Of a stretch of DNA of 64,000 nt, positions 36,843 to 46,330 are shown in pieces. Each line of letters begins with the position of its first letter. Position 1 is the stretch's first letter. Source of the stretch: Micromonospora sp. R77 (GTDB lineage Bacteria; Actinomycetota; Actinomycetes; Mycobacteriales; Micromonosporaceae); NCBI RefSeq assembly GCF_022747945.1, contig NZ_JALDST010000001.1, positions 4,712,001-4,776,000 of the forward strand, given 5' to 3'. Position numbers and translations under genes: made by a program. The notes beneath the pieces are model-generated. The model ran no database searches and was not told the DNA's origin. It worked only from the letters and a program-made list of their open reading frames with translations.

Positions 36843-37684
36843 GTGTACCGGGACGTGGTCGGGGCGCTGGCGACCCGGCACGGCAAGCGGGCCGCCCTCG
36901 CGGCCCCGTTGCGCCGTGCGGTCGGCCTGCGGCTGCGGGTGCCCGACGTCGACACCGACGCGCTCGGCACCTTCACCGGGGAGGTGCCCCGGACCGCGCC
37001 CGCCGACCAGCTCGTGGTCGCCAAGGCCCGGCTCGGCGCCGCCGCGGCCGGCTGCCCGGTCGGGGTGGCCAGCGAGGGCAGCTTCGGCCCGCACCCGGCC
37101 GCCCCGTGGTGCCCCCTCGACGTCGAACACGTCGCCCTGGTCGACGACCGGATCGGGCTGGTGCTGGTGGAGCGGGCGGCCAGCACCGACACCAACCACG
37201 CCGAGCTGCTCACCGACGGCGACGACCGGGCCGGGCTGCTCGCCTTCGCCCGGCGCGTCGGGCTGCCCGGGCACGCGCTCACCGTGCTGCCGGCGGTGCC
37301 GCCGGCCGGGGCGTACCCGATGGTGAAGGGGATCGTCCGGCTGCCGGTGCTGCTCGCGGCGGTGGCCGACGCGGCGGCGGCGAGCCGCGACGGCCGGGCC
37401 CGGGTGGCGGCCGACCTGCGCGCCCACCACAACCCGCGCCGGATGCGGGTGATCGCCGAGGCCGGCCGGCGGCTGGCCCGCCGGCTCGCCACCCCTGCCC
37501 GGCCTGTGCCGGCCCCGGCTTCGGGGTGGTCGACACCCGTCCCGGCCTGCCCTGCCGGGCCTGTGGCACGGCCACCGGGCGGGCCGGCGAGCTGGTCCAC
37601 GGCTGCCCGCGCTGCGACCACCGCGTGGTGGCACCCGCGACTGGCGTCGCCGAGCCGGCCGAGTGCCCCCGCTGCAACCCCTGA
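36843..37684 (+). CDS. DUF6671-family protein with C-terminal zinc ribbon, one frameshift
   Basis: About 280 residues. The N-terminal part matches the DUF6671 pattern I know: LATRHGKRAALAAPL, DTDALGTFTGEV, KARLGAAAAG, ASEGSFGPHPAAPW, then TNHAELL and AHHNPRRM. At about 37490 the frame drops back one base, and the remainder reads HPCPACAGPGFG, CRACGTATG, GCPRCDHRVV and CPRCNP, a four-knuckle Cys-x2-Cys zinc ribbon. Because the ribbon is intact after the shift, a missing base is likelier than decay. Function unknown; the conserved patches suggest an enzyme. GTG start, no ribosome site. Confidence 0.7.
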
Positions 37685-37774
37685 GCGGGCCTTCTCACCC
37701 GGACCGGGTGAGTTGGGACCACCCCGTGGGCGGGAATCCGGGCCGGGCGGCAGCCACGCGCGGAGGGACGAGGG

Positions 37775-38152
37775 ATGGCCACATCAGCGGGGCACTACCT
37801 GGAGCGATCGGTGTCCGGTCGGCACCCGGACCTGCCGGAGACCACCTGCGGCACGGTGCGGTTGGACATCATCGAGGACGGGCAGACCGAGCACTGGTAT
37901 CTCACCCTCGACCGGCAGCACGTCGAGGTGGACCGGTCCGCCGAGCACGCCGATCTGGTGGTCCGCGCCGACCGGGCGGTCTTCGACCGGCTGGCCACCG
38001 GGGAGGACCACATCGGCTCGGCGCTGCTGCGCAACGACGTGACCGTGCAGGGCGACATCCGGCTGCTGATGAGCCTGCGCCGGATCTTCCCCGGCCGGGC
38101 CGGGGCACGGCACCCCCGGGACCTCGCCGGCCGCCCGGACGGGCGATCATGA
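37775..38152 (+). CDS. SCP2-type sterol/lipid-transfer-domain protein
   Basis: A 125-residue cytoplasmic protein of the SCP2 fold: WYLTLDRQHVEVDRS, ADLVVRADRAVFDRLATGED and VQGDIRLLMSLRRIFPG are the alternating strands and final helix. Its TGA overlaps the ATG of the debranching-type enzyme (ATGA at 38149-38152), indicating coupled translation. The ligand and the reason for the pairing are unknown. Confidence 0.8.
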   Translation: MATSAGHYLERSVSGRHPDLPETTCGTVRLDIIEDGQTEHWYLTLDRQHVEVDRSAEHADLVVRADRAVFDRLATGEDHIGSALLRNDVTVQGDIRLLMSLRRIFPGRAGARHPRDLAGRPDGRS

Positions 38153-40194
38153 GGCAGGAACGGGTCCACCTCATGGCGGGCAACGCGTTCGTGATGAGCG
38201 ACGCGACCGGCGACATGCGTCCGGACCCGGCCCTGCCGGTGGGGCTCTTCTCCTTCGACACCCGGTTCCTGGCGCACTGGGTGCTGACCGTCGACGGGCA
38301 GCCGCTCAGCGCGCTGTCCCGGGACGACATGACCTATTTCGAGACCCTCTTCTTCCTGGTGCCGGGCACCGCCAGCCACTACATCGACGCCGACGTGTCG
38401 GTGCTGCGACACCGGTCGATCGACGACAGCTTCAACGAGCGGATCACCGTGCTCAACCATTCGGCGGAGGCCGCCGAGTTCACCGTCCGGATGGAGATCG
38501 GCAGCGACTTCGCGGACACCTCCGAGATCAAGAACCCACGGCCGCGCCGGATCGCCGCGCTGGTCGAGGGGGACCGGCTGCGGCTCTGTTACGAGCGGGG
38601 GCGGTTCACCCGGGAGACGACGGTGTTCAGCACCGCCCCGGCGCAGGTCGACCAGGGCGGCATGACGTTCCGGATCACCGTGCCGCCGCGCGGCAGCTGG
38701 ACGACCGACCTGCACGTGGCGATGAACATCCGTGGCGAGGGCGGGCGGGACCTGCGGGCCAGCCTGGAGACGCACCAGCAGCAGGTCCGCGACGACATGC
38801 GCGAGGACCTGCGGCAGTGGCTGGAGCGGGCGCCGACGCTGGTCACCGAGCGGGACTCGCTGGCCGAGGCGTACCGCACCGCGCTGACCGACCTGGCCGC
38901 GCTGCGGTACGCGCCGCTGGCGTACACCGACCGGGTGCCGGTGGCCGGCATGCCGTGGGCGATGACCCTCTACGGCCGGGACAGCCTGGTCACCAGCCTG
39001 GAGACGCTGGCGTTCACCCCCGAACTCGCCGCGCCCACCCTGCGGCTGCTCGCCAACGGCCAGGGCGGCCGGCTGGACGACGACCACGACGAGGAGCCCG
39101 GCAAGATCCTCGCCGAGACGCGGTACGGCGAGGCGGCGGCCTTCGGCGAGGAGCCCACCTCGCTGTACTACGGTGCGGCCGACACCACGCCGCTCTTCGT
39201 CGTCCTGCTCGACGAGTACGAGCGGTGGTCCGGCGACACGGCCCTGGTGCGGGAGCTGCGGCACCCGGCCCGGATGGCGCTGGACTGGCTCGACGAGTAC
39301 GGCGACATCCTCGGCGACGGTTACCTGCGCTACCGGCGCCGCTGTTCGCGCGGGCTGCTCAACCAGGGCTGGAAGAACTCGCCGGACGCGGTCGTGGACC
39401 AGTACGGCCGGCAGCCCGGCTTCCCCCGGGCCACCTGTGAGTTGCAGGGCTACGCCTACGACGCGAAGGTCCGGGGCGCCCGGCTGGCCCGCGAGGTCTG
39501 GGACGACCCGACGTACGCCGACCGCCTGGAACGGGAGGCGGCGGCGTTGAAGGAGCGGTTCAACCGGGACTTCTGGCTGCCGCACCGCGGCTACTACGCG
39601 TTCGCGTTGGAGCCGGACGGTCGACCGGTCGACGCGCTCACCTCCAACATCGGCCACCTGCTGTGGAGCGGGATCGTCCCACCGGAGCGGTCGGCGGAGG
39701 TCGCCGGGCACCTGCTGGGGCCGCGGATGTTCTCCGGCTGGGGGGTCCGCACCTTCGCCGACGGGCAGTTGCCGTACAACCCGGTCAGCGCGCACCTGGG
39801 CGGCGTCTGGCCGTCGGACAACGCGCTGATCGCGGCGGGGCTGCGCCACTACGGGCACGACGACGAGGCGACCCGGATCGTGGCCGGCATCTTCGCCGCG
39901 GCCGAGACGCTGGGCGGCTCGGTGCCCGAGGTGATCGCCGGATATCCGCAGCAGCTCACCCGGTACCCGGTGCAGTTGCCGGCGGCGGGGCGCCCGCAGT
40001 CCTGGGCCGCGGGCGCCCTGCTGATGCTGCTCGGCACCACCTTCGGGTTGCGTCCGGTGGGGGAGAACCTGCTGGTGCGCCCCGCCCTGCCGGACGGCTA
40101 CGGGCGGATCGAGCTGCTCGACATCCCGGGCCGGTGGGGACGTACCGACAGCTATGCCCGCGAGCGCCGGGTCAGCGGCGCGCGGATGCGCTGA
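38149..40194 (+). CDS. amylo-alpha-1,6-glucosidase / glycogen-debranching-type enzyme
   Basis: 681 aa. The N-terminal beta-sandwich is the bacterial glycogen-debranching N domain (LFSFDTRFLAHWVLTVDG, HRSIDDSFNERITVLNHS). The C-terminal (alpha/alpha)6 barrel has GMPWAMTLYGRDSLVTSL, NQGWKNSPDAV, ELQGYAYDAK and HLGGVWPSDNALIAAGL, where the acid Asp/Glu residues lie. It is cytoplasmic and likely trims alpha-1,6 or related glucosides. No glycogen gene is nearby, so a trehalose/maltose-type substrate is possible. Gene start fixed by the ATGA overlap. Confidence 0.88.
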   Translation: MRQERVHLMAGNAFVMSDATGDMRPDPALPVGLFSFDTRFLAHWVLTVDGQPLSALSRDDMTYFETLFFLVPGTASHYIDADVSVLRHRSIDDSFNERITVLNHSAEAAEFTVRMEIGSDFADTSEIKNPRPRRIAALVEGDRLRLCYERGRFTRETTVFSTAPAQVDQGGMTFRITVPPRGSWTTDLHVAMNIRGEGGRDLRASLETHQQQVRDDMREDLRQWLERAPTLVTERDSLAEAYRTALTDLAALRYAPLAYTDRVPVAGMPWAMTLYGRDSLVTSLETLAFTPELAAPTLRLLANGQGGRLDDDHDEEPGKILAETRYGEAAAFGEEPTSLYYGAADTTPLFVVLLDEYERWSGDTALVRELRHPARMALDWLDEYGDILGDGYLRYRRRCSRGLLNQGWKNSPDAVVDQYGRQPGFPRATCELQGYAYDAKVRGARLAREVWDDPTYADRLEREAAALKERFNRDFWLPHRGYYAFALEPDGRPVDALTSNIGHLLWSGIVPPERSAEVAGHLLGPRMFSGWGVRTFADGQLPYNPVSAHLGGVWPSDNALIAAGLRHYGHDDEATRIVAGIFAAAETLGGSVPEVIAGYPQQLTRYPVQLPAAGRPQSWAAGALLMLLGTTFGLRPVGENLLVRPALPDGYGRIELLDIPGRWGRTDSYARERRVSGARMR

Positions 40195-40214
40195 GCGGCC
40201 CGGTCCGGGCCGGG

Positions 40215-40757
40215 TCAGCGGGGTGCCCCGGCCGGCCGGGCGGCGGGCGGGCGGGCCCGGGAGGGCAGCCGCGTCGCCGGGGCGGGGACCACCCGGGGGA
40301 CCGGCCGGACCTGGCCCGGCCCGGGCCGCCAGGACATGCCGACCACCGCGCACCGGTTTTCGTGGACGGCCCGTGCCAGCAGCGCGGAGCGGTCCAGCAG
40401 CAGGGCGGCGGTCCGCCGTACCTGACTGTCCCCCGTGCCGCTCGCCGGTCCGCACCCGTCGTGCCCGAGCACCACCACCAGGGGTACGCCGAGCTGGTCG
40501 ACGGCGTACTCCAGGCTGCCCAGCACGCTGGGGCCGACGGCCAGCCCGGCGGTCCGGACCACGTAGAGCTCCACCCCGGGGAAGAGCGTCTCGGCGGCCG
40601 GCTGCGGGTCGGCGCAGCCGAACACGGCGACGGTGGGGGCCGGTGTCCCGGCGGGCGAGGCGGGCGCCGTGCCGGTGAGGTAGCGGCGGTGCCCGGCCCG
40701 GAGCGCGGCCAGGGCCGCGAGCGGTGAGTGGAGCGGTGCGTCGGTGGGCTTCGGCAT
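40215..40757 (-). CDS. beta-carbonic anhydrase-like protein with altered active site
   Basis: 180 aa. Zinc ligands are present as the Cys of VFGCADPQ (about residue 48) and His and Cys of GHDGCG (about 98-101). The usual C-x-D-x-R motif reads C-A-D-P-Q, so the Arg that orients the catalytic Asp is replaced by Gln. The C-terminal 40 residues are Pro/Arg-rich. It diverges from the DAB operon across a 60-base promoter, so a role in CO2/bicarbonate balance is likely. Whether it hydrates CO2 or only binds is open. Confidence 0.82.
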   Translation of the reverse strand: MPKPTDAPLHSPLAALAALRAGHRRYLTGTAPASPAGTPAPTVAVFGCADPQPAAETLFPGVELYVVRTAGLAVGPSVLGSLEYAVDQLGVPLVVVLGHDGCGPASGTGDSQVRRTAALLLDRSALLARAVHENRCAVVGMSWRPGPGQVRPVPRVVPAPATRLPSRARPPAARPAGAPR

Positions 40758-40789
40758 GTCGTCTCCTCGACTGTTGTGCGAGCCACAAT

Positions 40790-40823
40790 ACACGAAATGA
40801 AAAACGTGTTCTATGGTTCGTGT
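40790..40823. promoter_or_regulatory. inverted repeat in the divergent CA/DAB promoter
   Basis: ACACGAA (40790-40796) and TTCGTGT (40817-40823) form a perfect 7-bp inverted repeat, 20 bases apart, in an A/T-rich stretch that stands out from its surroundings. It is centred between the two divergent start codons and is a good candidate operator. The regulator is unknown. Confidence 0.45.
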
Positions 40824-40839
40824 GACTGAGGAGGTGGTC

Positions 40840-42376
40840 ATGGTCCTGTCCGTTCCGCTCGTCCCGCTGGTCCTCGCCCTGCCGGCGGTGGCCGCGCTCG
40901 TCCCCCTGACCGGCATCGACCAGCGGCGCTCCGGCCGCATCGTGGTACGACTGCTCGCAGCCACCGCTGCCGCGGCCCTGGCGCTCTTCGTCCTGGTCGC
41001 CGCGGACGGTGCCGTCGCACAGACGTACGCCCGGCTGGCCCCGGGCGGAGTGCCGGTCACCCTCGGCGCCGACGTGGACCGGTTCGGGGCGCTGTTCGTG
41101 CTGCTGGTCTGCGGCATCGCGGCGGTCGTCGCCGGCTACGCCCACCGTTACCTCGACGGCGAGCCGGCCGCCGCCGCCTTCCAGGCCCGGGTCGCCGCCG
41201 CCACCGCCGCCACCCTGGTCATGGCCACCGCACCCGGGCTGGTGCAGCTCTGGATCGGGTGGACCCTGGCCGGCTGGTGCCTGGTCGGCCTGCTCGGTCA
41301 CCACCGCGACCAGCCCCGGGTGCGGGCCGCCGTCCGCCGCGTACGCCGGCTCTTCGGCCTCGCCGACCTCGCCCTCCTCGCGGCGGTGGCGCTGCTGGCG
41401 GTCGCGCTGCGCGACACCGACCTGGCCGCCGTCCGGGCCGGCGCGGCCGATCTGCCGACCCCCCTGCTCGCCACCGTCGGGCTGCTCCTCTTGGTCGCCT
41501 GCGTGGTCCGCTCCGCGCAACTGCCCGCCCACCGCTGGCTGCCCACCACCCTGTACGCCCCCACCCCGGTCAGCGCCTTCCTGCACGCCGGCATGGTCAA
41601 CGTGGCCGGGTTCCTGCTGATCCGGTTCGCCCCGGTGGTGGTCGCGGTGCCCGCGGTGACCGCCGCCGTCCTGCTGGTCGGTCTCGGCACCGCCGCCGCC
41701 GGCACCCTGTTCACCGCGGTCCGCACCGACGTCAAGGGCGGCCTGGCCCGCTCCACCATGGCCCAGATGGGCTTCATGCTGGCCCAGATCGGGCTCGGCG
41801 CCTTCGGTCTCGCCGCCGTGCACCTGGTCGGACACGGCGTCTACAAGGCGTACGCCTTCCTCTCCGCCGGGGGCGCGGTGCAGGCCCGGGTGGCGGCCGG
41901 CCAGGCCCCGCCGCCGGTCGGACCCCGGCCGGTCCACCGACTGCTCCCCGCGGTGGCCGTCCTGGCCGCGACCGTGCTCGTGGTCGAGTTCGCGGTCGGC
42001 GGCGGACTGCTGACGGCGGCGCTCGCCGCGCTCGCCGGGGTGGCCGCGCTCGGCGCTGCGCTGCGCGACCGGGCGCTGCCCCGCCGCGCCGCGCTGGCGC
42101 TGACCGGCACGGTCGCCGGGCTGGTCGGCGGCTACCTGCTGCTCGGCCGGCTGGCCGACCGGTGGCTCGGGCTGGACGTCGCGGTGCACCCGGCGGGCGT
42201 CGCGGTCGCCGCCGCCCTGCTGGCGGGCGTGGCGGTGCTGGTCCGGCTGGCGCCCCGGCACCGGCTCGACCGGCTCTGGTGGTGGGCCTGGCGGGACGGC
42301 GTCGCCCGGCCACTGCCCGGCCACCGGCGTCCCGTCCCCGCACCCCGGGTGCCCGCCGTCGACCGGGCCGACGGGG
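40840..42376 (+). CDS. dabB: DabB, NuoL/MrpA-like membrane subunit of the DAB bicarbonate-uptake complex
   Basis: About 510 aa, 13-14 predicted helices, with the proton-conducting PF00361 core: QLPAHRWLPTTLYAPTPVSA (key Lys replaced by His), LHAGMVNVAGFLL, RTDVKGGLARSTMAQMGFM and HLVGHGVYKAYAFL. In characterised DAB systems this subunit couples an ion gradient to DabA. The ATG at 40840 has GAGGAGG ahead. No stop codon occurs before DabA: the frame stays open to 43005 and DabA similarity begins in another frame at about 42376, so the end given is where DabB similarity stops. Confidence 0.85.
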
Positions 42377-45095
42377 TCCGCCGCCGCCGCGGTCGCCGCC
42401 GCCGCCGACCTGGTCGGGCCGGCCTGGCCGGTGGACACGTTCGTCGCGGTCAACCCCCTGGCCGGCCTGGAGCGGGAACCCTTCCCGGCCGCCACGGCCC
42501 GGCTGCGCGCCCTGTCCGGGGCCATCACCCACCTGCCGGCGGGCCACTACCGCGACCGGTACGCGGCCGGCGAGATCACCGACGCCGACCTGACCGCCGC
42601 GCTGGCCGACGCCGCGCTGCCCGGCGGACCGGCGGTCGGGCTGGGACAGCGCCGACTGGAGGTGACCGAGCTGCACCGGCTCGTGCTCCGGCACGGCCCG
42701 CACGACGGGCCCGTCCCCGGCCCGGCCCTGCTGGCCGCCGCCACCCGCGCGCTGACCACCACCGCTCCTGTGCCGGGGGCGGCGACCCCCGGGTCCCCGG
42801 CGGACCCGGCGACGGACGGCTCGGCGGCCGGGACGGCCCCGACGATCGCCGTGACCGGCCCGGACGCGGCCGACGGTCGCACGCTCGCCGAGCTGCTGGA
42901 CGACGCGCTCGGCACCCGGGTCGCCCGGACCGTCGACGACCTGCTCGCCGACTGGCTCGCCGCGCACTGCGGCCGTCCGCAGGCCCGCTGGCCCGTCCCC
43001 GGTGACCCGGCGGCCGGCTGCTGGACACGGTGGCGGGACGTGGCCGGCGCCGACCAGAGCCTCACCCGGCACGGCGTGGTGGGCTTCGCCGGCCTGGTCG
43101 GCGCGCTGCCGTCCGCGCCGGAACGCGCGGTCGCCACCCTGCTGCGCGCCCTCGACGTGCCGGAATCCGGGTGGGCGGCCTACCTGGGCCGGTCGTTCAC
43201 CCGGCTGCCCGGCTGGGCCGGGTACGCCCGCTGGCGCGCCACCCACCCCGGCGACCGGCCCCCGCTGAGCCCGGTGGAGCTGCTGGCCGTCCGGCTCGCG
43301 TACGAGCTGGCGCTCGGCGGGGCCGCCGCCGCCCGGGGGCTGGACGTGCCGGGCACGGTGCCCGCCGTCCGGGCGGCGACCGCCGCACGGGTCGACCCGC
43401 GCCGGTCCGTCCGGTCGACCCGCGCCGCTGGCCCGGCTGGCCCAGCTGCTCGATCTCGACGCGGACCGGCTCGACGCGCTGCCGCCGGAGTCGGTCACCG
43501 CGCTGCGGACCGTCCTCGACACGCTGTCACCGCACCGCCAGTCCGAGATCTGGCTGGCCGCCGCGGAGCACGCCTACCGCCGCCGGCTGCGCGACCTGAT
43601 CGACCGGCCCTCGACCCCGGTCACGGCCGCGCCGCTGGCCCAGGCGGTCTTCTGCATCGACGTGCGCTCCGAAGGGCTGCGCCGGCACCTGGAGGCCGTC
43701 GCGCCGGTGCAAACCCTCGGCTTCGCCGGCTTCTTCGGGCTGCCGGTCCGCACCGAGACCGAGGGCGCGGACCAGGGCCGGGACCGCTGCCCGGTGCTGA
43801 TGCGCCCGGTCGCCACCGTCACCGAGCCGGCCGGCGGTGACCGGACCGCCCGGCGTCGCGTCCGGGAGGGCTGGCGTCGGGCGTACGCCGGGGCGAAGGG
43901 CGACCCGGTGGGCGCGTTCGCCTTCGTCGAGGTCGCCGGGGTGCTGGCGGCAGCCGGGCTGCTGCTGCGCTCCGCCGCGCCGAGGTGGCTGGCCGGCCGC
44001 CCGGACGCCCCGGCGGTCGGCGGCCCCGACCTGGCGCGGGCGCTGGACCTCGACGAGCGGGTCTACTACGCCGAGGCGACCCTGCGCACCATGGGCCTCA
44101 CCGCCGGCTTCGCCCCGCTGGTGCTGCTCTGCGGGCACGGCGCGACCAGCGCCAACAACCCGTACGCCGCCGCGCTCGACTGCGGGGCGTGCGGCGGCAA
44201 CCGGGGCGGGGTGAGTGCCCGGCTGGCCGCCGCCCTGCTGAACGACCCGGCGGTCCGGGCGGCGCTGGCCGGGCGGGGCATCGACGTGCCGGCCACCACC
44301 CGCTTCGTCGCCGCCGAGCACGACACGGTCACCGACGAGGTACGGATCCTCGACCCGGCGCCGGCCGGGCACGCCGACCGGCTCGACCGGCTCGTCGGGT
44401 ACCTGGCCGAGGCGGGGCGGCGGTTGCGCGCCGAGCGGGCCGGTCGGCTGCCGGACCGGCCCGACGCCGGCCGGCTCCCCGGGCGGTCGGTGGACTGGGC
44501 GCAGGTCCGTCCGGAGTGGGCGCTGGCGGGCAACGCCGCGTTCGTCGCCGCGCCCCGGGACCTCACCGCCGGCCGGGACCTGGGCTGCCGGACCTTCCTG
44601 CACTCGTACGACTGGTCGACCGACCCGGACGGCGTCGCGCTCGAGACGATCATGACCGGGCCGTTGGTGGTGGCCGAGTGGATCAACCTCCAGTACTACT
44701 TCTCCAGCGTGGACCCGGAGCGGTTCGGTGCCGGCACCAAGACCGTGCACACCGTGCTCGGCGACGGCATCGGGGTCCTCTCCGGCGCCGGCGGCGACCT
44801 GCGGACCGGCCTGCCCCGGCAGTCCGTCAGCGACGGGCGGCAGCTGGTGCACGAGCCACTGCGCCTGCTCGCCCTGGTCCGGGCGCCCCGCCCGCTCGTC
44901 GACGCCGTCCTGGCGCGCAACCCGGCCCTGCGGGACCTGGTCGGTGGCGGCTGGCTCCACCTGGTCGTCGTCGAGCCGACCGACGGCGGCTGGTGGCAGC
45001 CCACCGAGGGCGGGTGGCGGGAACTCCCGCCGGCCCCGGCCGCGACCGGCCCCGCCGTGGACGCGCCCCGCCCGACCCTCGTCCCGTCGAGCTGA
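42374..45095 (+). CDS. dabA: DabA (DUF2309), zinc subunit of the DAB complex, frame broken
   Basis: About 900 residues. The N-terminus reads AAADLVGPAWPVDTFVAVNP. The active site is complete: FCIDVRSEG (Cys, Asp, Arg), then LCGHGATSANN (His) and LDCGACGG (Cys), i.e. the beta-CA-like zinc centre. Similarity passes from one frame to another at about 43390-43427, where a 15-bp sequence is repeated 23 bases apart. The upstream end has no stop separating it from DabB, so a DabB-DabA fusion with a base error in the CCGCCGCCGCCGCGG run is possible. It converts and traps CO2 as bicarbonate in the cytoplasm. Confidence 0.83.
43390..43427 (+). repeat. 15-bp direct repeat inside dabA at the frame break
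   Basis: GGTCGACCCGCGCCG occurs at 43390-43404 and 43413-43427, separated by GTCCGTCC. The 23-base period alone does not restore the dabA frame (a net one base extra or two missing is needed), so a further indel must be present if the gene is intact in nature. Confidence 0.7.
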
Positions 45096-45154
45096 ACCCG
45101 CCCGTCGTCGAACCGAACCGAACCGTCCTGTCGAACCGAAGCTGGGAGCGTGTC

Positions 45155-45484
45155 ATGAACGAACTGGGTCTGACCCGGATGACCAAGGTGGAGATCGTGG
45201 TCCGTGGCGACGACGTCGAGGCGGTGCGGGACCTGCTGCACGCCGCCGGGGTCAGCGGCTGGACCAGCCTCTCCGGGGTGTCCGGCTTCGGCCACCACGG
45301 CAACCACGAGGGGCGGCTGCTGTTCAACGAGCGGGCCGGGCTGGTGCTGCTCATCACCGTCCTGCCGCCGGACCGGGCGGCGCCGGTGGTGACCGGGCTG
45401 CGCACCCTGCTCGACCAGCGGCCCGGGGTGATGTTCGTCGGCGAGACCTGGGTCAGCCGGCCGGACTACTTCCGGGCCGACTGA
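45155..45484 (+). CDS. PII-like protein of the DAB locus
   Basis: A 109-residue ferredoxin-like protein: TKVEIVVRGDDVEAVRDLL, GWTSLSGVSGFGHHG (T-loop region), LLITVLPPDRA and GVMFVGETWVSRPDYF. The PII fold is recognisable, while the canonical uridylylated Tyr of the T-loop is absent. PII-like genes commonly accompany DabA/DabB and are presumed to gate bicarbonate uptake by nucleotide or bicarbonate level. It follows dabA after 59 bases with GGGAG ahead. Its last 32 bases overlap the convergent gene. Confidence 0.83.
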   Translation: MNELGLTRMTKVEIVVRGDDVEAVRDLLHAAGVSGWTSLSGVSGFGHHGNHEGRLLFNERAGLVLLITVLPPDRAAPVVTGLRTLLDQRPGVMFVGETWVSRPDYFRAD

Positions 45485-46283
45485 GCGGGGCCGACCGGGC
45501 CGGGCGCGCGATCCGGCCCGGTCGCGTCGGAGGGCCCGCCCGGCGGGCCACCCCGCCGGGCGCGGCCGGCTGGCCGGTCCGGGTCCCGCCGTCCGGGGCG
45601 GCCCGCCCGCCGGTCCGGGTCCCGCCGTTCGGGGCGGCCCGCCCGGCGGTCCGCCGGAGGCCGCGGGACAGGCCCCGGTCGACGCCGACGAAGAGGAGAC
45701 CGAGCAGCCAGAAGGCGAACGCGAAGAAAAGCGCGCTGACCCCGACGCCGTCGTAGCCGAGCTGTCCGGCGTCGATGAACGGGTACGGGTAGCGGTGCAC
45801 GATCAGCCCGCGGACCAGCGCGAACCCCAGGTACGCCAGCGGGAACGCCAGCCACCAGGCCGCGTACCGGTGGTGCAGCCGGCCGCGCTGGTCGAACAGC
45901 ACCCAGTCGGCGACCGCCAGCAGCGGCACGATCGTGTGCAGGAACTGGTTGCCCAGGGCCTCGCCGAAGGCGCGGTCCGGCTGGACCATCGCGAACGGGC
46001 TGGCCGGGTTGGCCAGCACCAGGTGGTAGACCACGCCGGTGATGGTGATGTAGAGGGTCACCGCGCCCTTGAGCGCCGACCGCGGCTCGGGGCGGTCCTG
46101 CCAGGCCCGCCAGCCCGCGTAGCCGGCGAAGACGCCCACCGCGACGTTGCTCTGGATGGTGAAGTAGGGCAGCAGGCCGGTCACCGTGGCCGGGCCGAGG
46201 GCGGTGAGCACGATGCCGGCCAGCACACTGAACACGATCGCCAGGCGGAAGGCGATCGCCACACGTCGACGCCGCGGGGTCAT
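45453..46283 (-). CDS. Pr6Pr-family membrane protein
   Basis: 276 aa, six to seven helices in the first 205 residues. Motifs of the Pr6Pr (FAR-17a/AIG1-related) family: YFTIQSNVAVGVFAGY, LYITITGVVYHLVL, NQFLHTIVPLLAVADWVLFD and YPFIDAGQLGYDGVGV. The last 70 residues are an Arg/Gly/Pro-rich cytoplasmic tail containing a 12-residue repeat encoded by a 36-bp tandem DNA repeat. Homologues may be membrane-embedded hydrolases, but the function here is unknown. Confidence 0.83.
   Translation of the reverse strand: MTPRRRRVAIAFRLAIVFSVLAGIVLTALGPATVTGLLPYFTIQSNVAVGVFAGYAGWRAWQDRPEPRSALKGAVTLYITITGVVYHLVLANPASPFAMVQPDRAFGEALGNQFLHTIVPLLAVADWVLFDQRGRLHHRYAAWWLAFPLAYLGFALVRGLIVHRYPYPFIDAGQLGYDGVGVSALFFAFAFWLLGLLFVGVDRGLSRGLRRTAGRAAPNGGTRTGGRAAPDGGTRTGQPAAPGGVARRAGPPTRPGRIARPARSAPLSRPGSSPAG
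45574..45645. repeat. 36-bp tandem repeat (2 copies) inside the Pr6Pr gene
   Basis: Copies at 45574-45609 and 45610-45645 differ at one base. Being a multiple of three, the repeat adds a 12-residue unit of the form GRAAP(N/D)GGTRTG to the cytoplasmic tail. A decayed third copy may adjoin at its left. Confidence 0.8.
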
Positions 46284-46330
46284 CGGGGCAAGCTACCAGC
46301 CCGACCGGGGCCGGTCACCGGCCGGCGACC

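Noticed and set aside
37795..42528. Minus-strand open frame of over 1500 codons
   Set aside because: It lies opposite the SCP2, debranching-type, carbonic anhydrase and DabB genes, has no family motifs, and is the expected open shadow of GC-rich coding DNA.
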